From contig NC_067208.1 of NCBI RefSeq assembly GCF_026262505.1, forward strand, positions 10,549,962 to 10,613,961: a stretch of 64,000 nucleotides of DNA. Reading direction: 5' to 3'. This document shows positions 10,371 to 18,232 of this stretch, piece after piece. The stretch is from Trichomonas vaginalis G3 (Eukaryota > Parabasalia > Trichomonadida > Trichomonadidae). The number at the start of each line of letters is the position of its first letter. Positions within the stretch are counted from its first letter, which is position 1. The notes under the pieces were generated by a model. That model was not told where the DNA came from. It saw nothing but the letters and a program-made list of their open reading frames with translations, and did no database searches. The position numbers and the translations under genes are program-made.

Positions 10371-11285
10371 TTATAAGCGTTTTACATGGTAAACATTGTG
10401 AATTCGTGAAATTCTAAACAATTTCGTAGCTTCTATTTCTTCACGAAGGATATCGAATGTTTTCACAATGCCGAAAGTTTCTTTATATTTCTTCTTGACA
10501 TCTGAAAGAAGGAAATCGTCAGCTGTTGGATAGTTTTTGTTTAGAAATGTCAACATGTCCATTTTATCTTCTGCTGGTTTCTCTGCCTCCCTCTTTAAGT
10601 CAGCATAGTCGTTTCGCATACGTTCTATCTCTTTGACGGAGTAGTTATATTTCCTCATTGCTGCTTTACATTTAGAACATTGTGGGTTCATTTTTGCGTT
10701 ATATTCTGAAACCTTACCTGCTAGTATGACTAAGGCGTCAATTGCTCTCTTTAACTCAAAAGTTGCGGGTTTTATCTGTTCATTCCATATCTTACCTCTT
10801 CTATCTTTATCTCTTATCTGCCATACACATTTTGCAACTAACGAAACAAAGTTGTCGTAGGTCTTAAACTCCCCAGATTTGTATATGTCAGAGATGTTCT
10901 TATATACCATATCGCAATCTTTGTCCATGACTTTGTGGTTGCAATGAAATCCAAGAAACTCATAGTTAACCTTTCGTATGAACTTCTTTATTTCTACTGA
11001 GTCAGTTGCTTTGACTTCTATTTCATCGAATTCTGGAATAGTAAGCTTTTGTTGCTGGATTTCAGGCAATTTGGGTAAATGGTCGATGAGGTCCTGCATG
11101 TCATAAAGATACTGTTCATTTGTTTCATCTTTCGCACAACAGTCCAAAGTACTTGTTAAAAGTTCTTGCTTTATCTTCTGGATTTTTGTTTCGAAAGTAT
11201 ATGAAGAAGGAATGAAGCTTTTCATCTCTACTAACATTGAAGTTGGGTTCATGACTAACGAGTTTGGTGCTGTTGTTGCTAACAT
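10371..11285 (-). CDS. CxxC protein shared by block A and element C
   Basis: 304 residues from the ATG at 11,285 (MLATTAPNSLVMNPTSM). It is almost the same protein as the plus-strand gene of element C at 35,557-36,522, far closer than any other gene pair between the two elements. Mostly helical, with a CSKCK motif (possibly half of a zinc site), other conserved cysteines, and a basic end. Function unknown; I recall no named family. Both copies are bracketed by structured repeats of their own element's type, so it behaves like a cassette. Upstream on the minus strand is a T-rich run of the usual kind. Looks whole. Confidence 0.65.
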   Translation of the reverse strand: MLATTAPNSLVMNPTSMLVEMKSFIPSSYTFETKIQKIKQELLTSTLDCCAKDETNEQYLYDMQDLIDHLPKLPEIQQQKLTIPEFDEIEVKATDSVEIKKFIRKVNYEFLGFHCNHKVMDKDCDMVYKNISDIYKSGEFKTYDNFVSLVAKCVWQIRDKDRRGKIWNEQIKPATFELKRAIDALVILAGKVSEYNAKMNPQCSKCKAAMRKYNYSVKEIERMRNDYADLKREAEKPAEDKMDMLTFLNKNYPTADDFLLSDVKKKYKETFGIVKTFDILREEIEATKLFRISRIHNVYHVKRL

Positions 11286-11355
11286 GTTTCTTACAATAAA
11301 AATAAAAAAATATTTTTTTAAAAAAACCAACTTTATTTTTTATTTCGGGAAAACT

Positions 11356-11437
11356 CATGACAAATTCAAGAGGGTAGAAAAGAGGTTAGAAAAGAGGTTA
11401 TATCTAACCTTCTACCCTAAAATATATTTTTGCCGAA
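11356..11437 (-). repeat. Structured intergenic repeat, GGGTAGA version, copy 4
   Basis: Lies just upstream of the CxxC gene. The CTAACC/GGTTA variant shows both strands of the inverted pair changed together compared with copies 1-3. It ends in CCCTAAAATATATTTTTGCC. Confidence 0.75.
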
Positions 11438-11512
11438 TTCATGAGTTTTGGTTGAAAGAATACGGTGGAGCCAAAAGTGGCTCGACCTCAAAACAAGCAT
11501 TTTCTGTATAAA

Positions 11513-11595
11513 ATTCATGAAAATTCAAGAGGGTAGAAAAGAGGTTAGAAAGAGGTTAGATATACCCATCTACCCTAAATTATATTTTTGCTGAA
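11513..11595 (-). repeat. Structured intergenic repeat, GGGTAGA version, copy 5
   Basis: Second copy within 150 bp and in the same orientation as copy 4, with CCCATCTACCCTAAATTATA at its end. The stretch 11,286-11,650 holds only these two repeats, an AT-rich leader and a short GC-richer piece (GTGGAGCCAAAAGTGGCTCG); no gene is seen. Confidence 0.75.
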
Positions 11596-11650
11596 TTCAG
11601 CAACAAAATTCAAATTGTAAACGGTTTAATAGAAAAAGTGTTATTTTTTC

Positions 11651-11844
11651 ATGTCCGAAGACTCGAAGGTGCAACACTTCCAAAATACGACGAACTCAGA
11701 AGAGCAGCATGGCAGTATGTTCTTGACAACTTCTTTGAGTTCTCCAGGAACACCTTGGAAAATGCTGAAGAACTCCGACACAGAGAATTTGGAGAAATTG
11801 CACTCCAATACTACCTTGACAAACAAAGGGTAAACAAAGGGTAA
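11651..11844 (+). pseudogene. Small gene at the left of block B
   Basis: A short plus-strand gene opening with ATGTCCGAA after a T-rich run. The body reads YDELRRAAWQYVLDNFFEF and then AEELRHREFGEIALQYY, an amphipathic helical protein of about 60 residues. Several neighbours open in the same way (T-run, ATG, Ser, Glu), which supports it being a real gene of this block. The end carries a tandem AACAAAGGGTA repeat (three copies). Function unknown. Broken, about one break. Confidence 0.4.
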
Positions 11845-11895
11845 ACAAAGGGTAAAATAAGACTAAAAACTTAACGTTTAAAAAGTGACATTTTT

Positions 11896-12096
11896 ATGAG
11901 CTCCGAGTCACCGAGAAAACTTGGTCAGATGTTAGCAGCTTACTTCCCTGAGGAGGATGGAAGCGTTACATACGTAAGGTTCAAAAACAACGAACCTGGA
12001 ATTGCGTACCAAATTCGCAATTACATGACCATGGAAGAGTACGAAAGGTTCCTACAAGAGAAACCAGCTCTAAACAACTCAGAAAAGAAAGAGTAA
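11896..12096 (+). CDS. Small hypothetical protein, block B
   Basis: 66 residues (MSSESPRKLGQMLAAYFPEE and onwards) with good codon use, no cysteine, and a lysine-rich end. The start follows CTTAACGTTTAAAAAGTGAC and a T-run; the same CTTAACGTTTA word recurs ahead of the gene at 13,510, which suggests a shared promoter motif in this block. It converges with the minus-strand gene ending at 12,125. No family recognised. Looks whole. Confidence 0.55.
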   Translation: MSSESPRKLGQMLAAYFPEEDGSVTYVRFKNNEPGIAYQIRNYMTMEEYERFLQEKPALNNSEKKE

Positions 12097-12124
12097 AAAG
12101 TTTAACTCGTAATTGTTTATTTTT

Positions 12125-12703
12125 TTACTTGTATGGGCAAGCTGCAAGAATGAAGTCGACTATCTCGGTCTTTGTCTTGACCAGTTGGACTGCTCTTGCG
12201 AGTACGTCTGTTTTACGGTCTCCAGCTGGTGTCTGACCTTCGTAATTGCGCATGTTCTTGAGAGCTCCAACTGTAAATGGTTGTAGGATGAAGAGTCTCT
12301 CAGACTGCTTGAGGTAGTCTTCACGGTCACGAACCGAATCTGTGGTACGAGTCGAATCGGTCGATTTGAGGGAAGAGACTGAAAGCCTGTCGTCTTCCAT
12401 AGGGGCTGTGGCATAATCTTTGCGTAAACGGTTCAGACCTTCTTCGAACTCTTGGTCTCTCTTCGATTGAGATTGGAATTGGAATTGCTGGGGTGGAGCT
12501 TGCTGGAACATCCAAGGGTTGGGGAAGTAAGGCATAGGCAGAGGAGGGTAGTTCGGGAAGCCTTGTGGTGGGTAGTAACCTTGAGGTGGAAATTGGTAGT
12601 AAATCGGAGGTACTTGCTGGAACTGAGGTTGCTGAGGAGACTGTTGTGGTTCTTTAGGTTCCTCTGGTTTGGGAATGGACTCGGTTGGTGGGACGTCGGA
12701 CAT
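12125..12703 (-). CDS. Proline/glutamine-rich protein, block B
   Basis: 192 residues from the ATG at 12,703 (MSDVPPTESIPKPEEPKEPQ). Residues of about 10-85 are a Pro/Gln/Tyr-rich disordered region (PPIYYQFPPQGYYPPQ). Residues of about 90-130 are charged and serine-rich, and the last 60 (LFILQPFTVGALKNMR up to FILAACPYK) look like a small folded helical domain. An in-frame extension upstream has no ATG, so 12,703 is preferred. It diverges from the gene at 13,103 across the 21-bp repeat array. Disordered tails of this sort occur in virus structural and tegument-like proteins, but no family is recognised. Looks whole. Confidence 0.55.
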   Translation of the reverse strand: MSDVPPTESIPKPEEPKEPQQSPQQPQFQQVPPIYYQFPPQGYYPPQGFPNYPPLPMPYFPNPWMFQQAPPQQFQFQSQSKRDQEFEEGLNRLRKDYATAPMEDDRLSVSSLKSTDSTRTTDSVRDREDYLKQSERLFILQPFTVGALKNMRNYEGQTPAGDRKTDVLARAVQLVKTKTEIVDFILAACPYK

Positions 12704-12752
12704 TCGTTTGTGGCTTAACCGTCGGACCACAACGATAAAAATCTCTGCAACT

Positions 12753-12941
12753 AGCAGTACTGCTACTGTCAGTAGCAGTACTTTTACTGACAGTAGCAGT
12801 ACTTTTTCTGACAGTAGCAGTACTTTTACTGACAGTAGCAGTACTTTTTCTGACAGTAGCAGTACTTTTACTGACAGTAGCAGTACTTTTACTGACAGTA
12901 GCAGTACTTTTACTGACAGTAGCAGTACTTTATCGTCGAAA
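12753..12941. repeat. 21-bp tandem array, first block (nine units)
   Basis: The word AGCAGTAC recurs at 12,753, 12,774, 12,795, 12,816, 12,837, 12,858, 12,879, 12,900 and 12,921, exactly 21 bp apart. The unit is AGCAGTACTTTTACTGACAGT with A or T at one position. The first unit opens with a perfect inverted repeat. The array fills the intergenic region between two divergent genes, and the two-turn spacing puts every unit on the same face of the helix, as expected for an array of protein-binding sites. Confidence 0.85.
12757..12781. promoter_or_regulatory. Perfect 25-bp palindrome opening the array
   Basis: GTACTGCTACTG, one central T, then CAGTAGCAGTAC: the two 12-base halves are exact reverse complements. 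Only this unit of the array has both half-sites facing each other. It lies near the minus-strand gene start and may be an operator or a nucleation site; this is inference from symmetry. Confidence 0.6.
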
Positions 12942-12972
12942 ACCCTCTCAAATTTTCCTTTTTACTGCAACT

Positions 12973-13102
12973 AGCAGTACTTTTACTGTCAGTAGCAGTA
13001 CTTTTACTGACAGTAGCAGTACTTTTACTGACAGTAGCAGTACTTTTTCTGACAGTAGCAGTACTTTTTCTGACAGTAGCAGTACTTTTACTGACAGTAG
13101 CA
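12973..13102. repeat. 21-bp tandem array, second block (seven units)
   Basis: The same unit at 12,973, 12,994, 13,015, 13,036, 13,057, 13,078 and 13,099. The block re-opens with the CTGCAACTAGCAGTAC lead seen at the start of the first block, so the pair looks like a duplication. Thirty bases of unrelated AT-rich sequence separate the two. The last unit runs straight into the start codon of the next gene (AGCAATGG). Confidence 0.85.
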
Positions 13103-13468
13103 ATGGTCGAGGTCGAACCTACCGACGAGGCAATTTACCTAATTGAAATTAACGAGCTTGTTAAAGACTTCCTCAGGCAGAATGTAAAAGGCAAGCTTGT
13201 TAGCGGTTGGATAACGGGAAGGGCTGCCTTGAATCTCGAGACTTCGACTGGAATTCCAATTCAAATACCAGACGGGACAGCCTACGACGACATAAAGCAA
13301 GCAAAGAAGGAAGCTCTTCTCAAGTTCTTTGCAAAGCGTCCTTGGATACTACTTCCAAACAGAGAGAACCCTTTCCCAAGAATGAGCCAAATTCTCAAGG
13401 GTCTCCTTCACTTCTCGGGTCAGCCGTTCTACATAACCTGTGAAGGCGACATCCAACCAGTTCAGTAA
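13103..13468 (+). CDS. Hypothetical protein downstream of the 21-bp array
   Basis: 121 residues from the ATG at 13,103 (MVEVEPTDEAIYLIEINELV). Compact alpha/beta sequence with no membrane segment; an IPIQIPDGTAYDDIKQAKKE stretch and a helical KKEALLKFFAKRPW region can be seen. The leader is made entirely of the 21-bp repeats, so its expression is probably set by whatever binds there. It is divergent from the Pro/Gln-rich gene. No family recognised. Looks whole. Confidence 0.55.
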   Translation: MVEVEPTDEAIYLIEINELVKDFLRQNVKGKLVSGWITGRAALNLETSTGIPIQIPDGTAYDDIKQAKKEALLKFFAKRPWILLPNRENPFPRMSQILKGLLHFSGQPFYITCEGDIQPVQ

Positions 13469-13509
13469 ACCTTAACGTTTAGAGTAAAAACATTTTTTTC
13501 ATTTTTTGA

Positions 13510-14093
13510 ATGAAGCAAGTTAAATTCGTCCCACACCAATCTCAATGGACCGATGAAGAGTTTCAAGCCATGGTTGAAGGTGTTGAGAACGACATAGACG
13601 GCGAACTTGAAGGAGCTCAAACCACAATTGCAACCAAAATTGCACAAGTCAAAGAAGAGATAGCTCCACTTAAAGCTACCAAAGCTACTCTTGACCTCAT
13701 GGATAGTTACCGTTTAGATGTCAAGAGTGGAATAAGACAATTAAAATTAAAACTCTTAAATTACGAAGCTATACTCCAGAAGTTAGCAGAAATGAGAAGA
13801 CTTTACCAGAGCTACTTACATGTAAGGGACTTACCTTCAAGCAGTCCGACCAAAGATGAATTTTCTGACATTGTCCCAATTTTGTCCGAAAGTCAGCTCA
13901 GATGTTTTGAACTGCTCCAACATATCCAGAATATGAACGTTTGCCTGAACTCTTCCGCAATCTCAAAAAACGTTTTTTGGTTCTCATGTTCGAAACTTTT
14001 ATCGGAAGAGACAACAAACGTTCAGAAGAAGAACAAGATATTATTTTAAACTTGTTGTATGACATAACTGTCATAACAAGCTTTTTGAAGTAA
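13510..14093 (+). pseudogene. Coiled-coil protein, block B
   Basis: Opens MKQVKFVPHQSQWTDEEFQA after CTTAACGTTTAGAGTAAAAA and a T-run, the same leader word as the gene at 11,896. The centre is helical with regular heptads (TKIAQVKEEIAPLKATKATL and then IRQLKLKLLNYEAILQKLAE), giving a predicted coiled coil. The C-terminal part is acidic and basic by turns. No family recognised; a structural or scaffold role would fit but is not shown. Broken, about one or two breaks. Confidence 0.45.
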
Positions 14094-14125
14094 AACCGTC
14101 ATTCTCAAACCACTTCATTTTTTCG

Positions 14126-14857
14126 ATGTCCGAACAAGCACCGAAGCCGAACACAATGGCAGATGTCCTTTCAATGTTGCCAGACAAGCGCCCAGTTCAA
14201 ATTCAAATTTTGAATTTGAAAGCTCATCTGACAAACACCGTTAAGACTCTCCAAAGTAGTCTTATGGAAGAGATGAAGGGACTTAAAGGTGAGTTCCTCA
14301 TGAACCAAGCTTCCAATGAGAAAGTCCTGAATGATTTGACGGAAACCTTGCGCATTTACGCGAGAGAGAACCGAGACCTTGCCAGACTCATCTACCGTTT
14401 CTTCGAAGAGATAGATGCCATCTGGAAGGTACTCGGAAAGGACAGAACATGCAACACCGTAATTCGTGAGCACCAAATTGAAGAAGGAATTTTCGAGGAA
14501 GAAGAGGAAGAAGAGGAAGAAGAGGAAGAAGAGAAACACGAAGAAGAGGAAGTTTGGGCAACCCTTGTTGCCGATGACAGTTATGAAATTTCCCAACCCT
14601 ACCCATACAAAATCCGCAACAAGGAGACAGGCAAGGTTCTTACCCCAGTCCTCAACAACTTGGGACACTTGACCCTTACCCTTCGAAATTACGGTACAAT
14701 TTCCATGGGAAGGCTTGTCGGTATGCAATGGGTTCCAAATCCAACAAGAAGACGAAGGTCAGACACATTGACGGTGACAAGCTCAACAACCGTAAGGAGA
14801 ACCTCGAGTGGTTCTAAGAGTAAAAAAATTTTATTTTAGGGGAAACCCGAGTAAATT
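14126..14857 (+). pseudogene. NUMOD4/HNH-like gene with acidic linker, block B
   Basis: Opens MSEQAPKPNTMADVLSMLPD. The N-terminal 130 residues are helical. A run of glutamates (about 15 in a row, from GAAGAGGAA repeats) links them to a domain reading YEISQPYPYKIRNKETGKV, which is the NUMOD4 fold seen in HNH homing-type endonucleases, followed by an HNH-like region with an H-D-N pattern near the end. The gene at 42,870-43,436 in element C has the same domain (YEIFSEYPYPIRRISNKRV). Such enzymes usually cut DNA at a site and promote spread. The N-terminal fusion and acid linker are unusual for the family. Broken, about one break. Confidence 0.55.
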
Positions 14858-14864
14858 TAGGTGT

Positions 14865-15128
14865 TTATTTAGTTAAGTAGCTTAAATTAATGAGAATTTG
14901 GACAAGTAGTTCCTGACCCCTGAATTGGACTCTTTCGTCATCCCAGTTGCCTAGGAGGTCGTCCCAGAGGAGTTGGTAGAATTGCCAATCCAAGGACGAT
15001 TTGTCCTCCCAGGCATTGAGGATGTACTGCTCGTAGAGTTTCATGACCTCTGCCTTGCACCAGACACCCTCTCCCTTGGAACGTAAGGCTTCTTCGAAGT
15101 GCTCGAATGCGATTGGCTGCTTGACCAT
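14865..15128 (-). CDS. Small tryptophan-rich protein, block B
   Basis: 87 residues from the ATG at 15,128 (MVKQPIAFEHFEEALRSKGE). Rich in Trp and Leu (WEDKSSLDWQFYQLLWDDLL), all helical and acidic. The start follows GTGTCATTTCAG, which contains a TCATT initiator-like word, unlike most genes here. It converges with the HNH-like gene. No family recognised. Looks whole. Confidence 0.45.
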   Translation of the reverse strand: MVKQPIAFEHFEEALRSKGEGVWCKAEVMKLYEQYILNAWEDKSSLDWQFYQLLWDDLLGNWDDERVQFRGQELLVQILINLSYLTK

Positions 15129-15177
15129 CTGAAATGACACTTTTTGTCCGTTTGGTCAATGTTTGTCTCGTGCCATA

Positions 15178-15264
15178 GTCGACGAAAATACAGACAAACA
15201 GGTTATATATGAGTTTGAGACCAAGAATGGTGTAACTCGACCTGTCCGATTCAAATTCGAATAA
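15178..15264 (+). pseudogene. Short gene remnant between the tryptophan-rich gene and the polymerase
   Basis: A plus-strand stretch coding for DKQVIYEFETKNGVTRPV and a basic end, closed by a stop and then an AATAAAAATTTTT run. It reads like the end of a small protein, but no start is visible. Fossil of unknown family. Confidence 0.3.
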
Positions 15265-15279
15265 AAATTTTTTATTTCA

Positions 15280-17416
15280 TGCAATGTTTAACTATTTCAC
15301 CATCTTCTTTAACACCCAGTACTTCCTTTCGATATTACATGAACTTCGGTGAAAATTTTGTCCAATTTGAATTGACCCATCTTTTCACCGACCATGCCCA
15401 TTTCAATGAGTTTGTTATAAGCCTTCTTCGTTCGTCATGAGTGCATCGATGTTCTCATAGTAAACCTTCACTTTGGATTTGACTTCCGAGAAGAATTTGT
15501 TGTAGTTGTCAAGGACTGCCTTTGCGAACTGAGGTAAGACCAATGTTCGACAATAGGTTTTAATGTGGTTACTAAGCCACTTTGACCTTGAGTGAATTCG
15601 TACTTCAAAACAAAAGGAGAAAACCTTTCAACAAAGTTGTCGACCTTCTCATAATGTTTACTCTTCATCTCTTGAGGTTTCTTAATGGAATATCCCCATG
15701 TCGAATTCATAAGCAATTTGAGTGTCATTGCAAGTTGGGTTTGAAGCTTTCCTAATATCATACAGTTGTTGTATGACTTTTCCAACTGTATAGTTCCTTC
15801 CGAGAACTCACCATCTTCGTTTGGAATTCCAGTCGGGATATATTGGACGAACCTCATGTACGCAGCGTTAAGGTCGACATAGTATATCTTTTCATCTGAG
15901 TCGAACTTGTCGCATCCAATCGGACCAGTTCGTGGAAATTCAAGTGAGTCTCTTATCTTCTGAGAAACTTCTCCTGTTATCTCATAAACATCGTCGAAGC
16001 AACCTGTTTCATATAAAACCTTTGACCTAACTCAGATGCTCTCCAATACAATTTGACGTCGATTGGATGCCTCAATGGAAGTTTGTTTATAGCATCTTGA
16101 AGTTCTTGCAACCTCATTGGAAGTTCTTCTGTTCAGGTTGGTATCCGAACAATCCAACTCCTTTTGGAACTGTGTACTTCTTTGTACTAGAACTTTGTCT
16201 GGAACAACTTTTGGTCTTGCTAACAGTGAAAAGTTTGTTTCGTCTTTTGGTACAAACTTTCTGTCAGCTTGTCATCTGGAATTGGTTCCAACAAACCTTT
16301 CTCGAAAAGAATGTTTACAGCTCTGACAATGTTGCACTTGCCTTTTCCGAACAATGGGTTTGTAAGACTTTCGTTCAACATGAAGTGGTTGTGGACAATT
16401 ACAATCTTCAACCATGGTAAGTCTTTGTCAACAACATAGTCGTCATGTGAAGAACCTTTCTCAGTCGGAATGTTGACTCGGATATTGACATTTGCCAACG
16501 GTGCAATTTTTGCCAATTGACCTCTGAGAATGTACCTTGTCTTCACGCATGACTCAAGATACTTCATCTTCTCATCTGTAACAAGACCAGAGTTCCTGAG
16601 ACATGTAAGAATGCAAGGTTCATTGACAATTGTTTCAATTGAATTGTAAATTCCATACCTTGTCAAGTCAATGTCAGACTTATTTATGAACGGGAAGTAT
16701 CCAGCATGTTGTCTGACTGCTTGAGGGTTCGGTTGGTACCATTCAAATTTTACACTTGCAATTCCTTCAATTGCATTCAAAATGTCTGAGTCGGAGTCAA
16801 CCATTTGTTCTCTCTTTGTAGTCTTGAAAGCGTCAAGAAGCATTGCAGCTGTTGTGACATTGCCATGTGCATAGTAAATGTGACCATCCAAATCTGTTAT
16901 GGTCAATCTGAGATTGTATCCTTTCTTATTTCCATCTTGAATTGCAGCAAGTACTCCCATGAAGCCTTCTTTGTTCTTTCCTTCGTCAAAGTTTACTGTA
17001 AAGGTTCGACCAGATGTAATTTGACTTCTAACTTCACGGTACTTTTCATATGCATATCTTGTTCTTTCCATGGGAGCATGTGCGTCTTCACCTTTTCCTT
17101 TTTTCCTTCTCAAAGGATGCAATTGTTCGTCATGTTTCCAGTAGAATCTGGCAAAGCCGTCGTGTCCTTCAACTTGAGGTTCACTAACATCGAAAGGCAT
17201 GTCCATAAGACGTTCTTCTTCTAACCTCTCTAATCTGTTTGGATAGTTTGCGCGTGCTGTTTCCAAGTCCATTTCATAGCGAAGACCAGACAGTTTGTCA
17301 TAGACTTTTATGGGTCTTCCCTTCCTATATTTAAACTTCTTCGAAACTTTCCAACCATATCTTTCTAACTCTGCTTTTATTCTAGCAGATTTTCTATCCA
17401 TTCTATATGGGGGCAT
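15280..17416 (-). pseudogene. Protein-primed DNA polymerase B remnant, block B
   Basis: The N-terminal part opens at the ATG at 17,416 (MPPYRMDRKSARIKAELERY), preceded by the T-rich leader. It runs for about 400 residues of the Polinton polymerase's long N-terminal region and aligns by eye with element C (CILTCLRNSGLVTDEK here against CFVYACIQAGVNEETI there; IVHNHFMLNESLT against LVEDHYMLNERLP). Further along, KLLMNSTWGYSIKKP is polymerase motif B (K...NS.YG) and GEKMGQFKLDK matches the family's C-terminal region. Heavily decayed, and much shorter than the roughly 1,280-codon span in element C. Confidence 0.75.
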
Positions 17417-17445
17417 TTTTATAAAAATAAAAAAATGTTTTTTCT

Positions 17446-18030
17446 TTACTTTACGTAACCGCCTGCTGCCATAAGTCTTTGACGCCAACCCATACCAGCT
17501 AATGAAGGTTGACTTGGTTTAGTTTGGAAACTAAACTTTGTTTTTGGTTTATCTTCAGTTTTTGGTTTCTCTTCTTCTATCGGTTTTTCGTCACTTTTCG
17601 GTTCCTCTGACTTTACCTCACCTGCAGGAACAGTTGTGTCGTCAACATCTTCATAAATATCATATGCCATTTGTTTTTGTTTTCCTTTCAACTTTTTGTG
17701 TTTGTTGTAAAGTTTAGAATATTTCGACTCTAAGTCAATGAGATGTTCTATAATGAACTGTTGGTCAGTGAAGTAAACTTTTCCATCTGTTGTCTCGAAA
17801 GCTCCTTCAGACTTCAATATTTTATTTGTGAGAGTCTGTTTCTTTTTTGAGATACTAGCCGTTCCATTTCTATGAAAAGTGACTTTATAGTTAGGGTTTG
17901 TATTTCCAGACCTGGCACTTTCTATTATTGAATTTTTTTCTTCATCTGTAAGTTCTTTGACAGGTTTTGACAATGGTTCTGAACTTTTTGTTTGTGGTGT
18001 CAAATCTACCGTTTCAACTTCTTCGGTCAT
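17446..18030 (-). CDS. Conserved Polinton protein with Pro/Lys-rich tail, block B
   Basis: 194 residues from the ATG at 18,030. The N-terminal KELTDEEKNSIIESARSGN and the following THR-x-ISKKKQTL region match SKSERESILNDARGIQH and YVRKKGSL in the element C gene at 44,648-44,977, so the family is shared. The middle is helical (LIDLESKYSKLYNKHKKLKG), the tail is an acidic and basic disordered stretch, and the end (LAGMGWRQRLMAAGGYVK) is a glycine-rich amphipathic piece. In element C the homologue sits just before the capsid gene, which hints at a particle role. Looks whole. Confidence 0.55.
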   Translation of the reverse strand: MTEEVETVDLTPQTKSSEPLSKPVKELTDEEKNSIIESARSGNTNPNYKVTFHRNGTASISKKKQTLTNKILKSEGAFETTDGKVYFTDQQFIIEHLIDLESKYSKLYNKHKKLKGKQKQMAYDIYEDVDDTTVPAGEVKSEEPKSDEKPIEEEKPKTEDKPKTKFSFQTKPSQPSLAGMGWRQRLMAAGGYVK

Positions 18031-18047
18031 TTCATCTCAGTAAAAAA

Positions 18048-18205
18048 TTTTAGTTTGGTTTGTTTTCAACTGGTTGTTTAGGTTTTTTAAGTCGGTCTAA
18101 AACTTCTTGAGGTATAGGAAGAACTTGACAAACACGTGGTTGTGTAACTGCTGGAAGCCGACAAATCCATCTTGAGCCCATTTGTCTCAATGCTGTATTG
18201 TTCAT
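18048..18205 (-). CDS. Very small protein, block B
   Basis: 51 codons read from the ATG at 18,205 (MNNTALRQMGSRWICRLPAV) to a stop near 18,050; the end is proline- and lysine-rich. The leader is GTAAAATTTTTACTGAGATGAA, almost the same as the leader of the next gene at 18,030, so the two are probably tandem genes with a shared promoter type. No family recognised. Looks whole. Confidence 0.4.
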
Positions 18206-18232
18206 TTCATCTCAGTAAAAATTTTACATTCC

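Larger units (their letters stand above)
1..11640. mobile_element. Polinton-like element, block A (left edge outside the window)
   Basis: Virus-like fossil of the Maverick/Polinton group. The recognisable parts are a coiled-coil and proline/glutamine-rich region, a one-pass membrane protein, major capsid-like, penton-like and other particle proteins, a superfamily 3 helicase, two small conserved proteins, a packaging ATPase and a CxxC protein. Several parts match genes of element C at 26,109-48,138 at protein level. No polymerase or integrase is seen in this stretch; they may lie to the left or be absent. Broken, with well over ten breaks overall, although the right-hand genes (8.4-11.3 kb) look whole. 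The right limit is set at the last structured repeat before the base composition changes. No TIR was recognised, so both limits are approximate. Confidence 0.75.

Noticed and set aside
12669-12974. Serine/threonine-rich repeat protein (SSSTFTD repeats)
   Set aside because: This is the translation of the 21-bp non-coding array; 21 is a multiple of three, so any phase without stops stays open. It lies between two divergent starts and has no ATG of its own.
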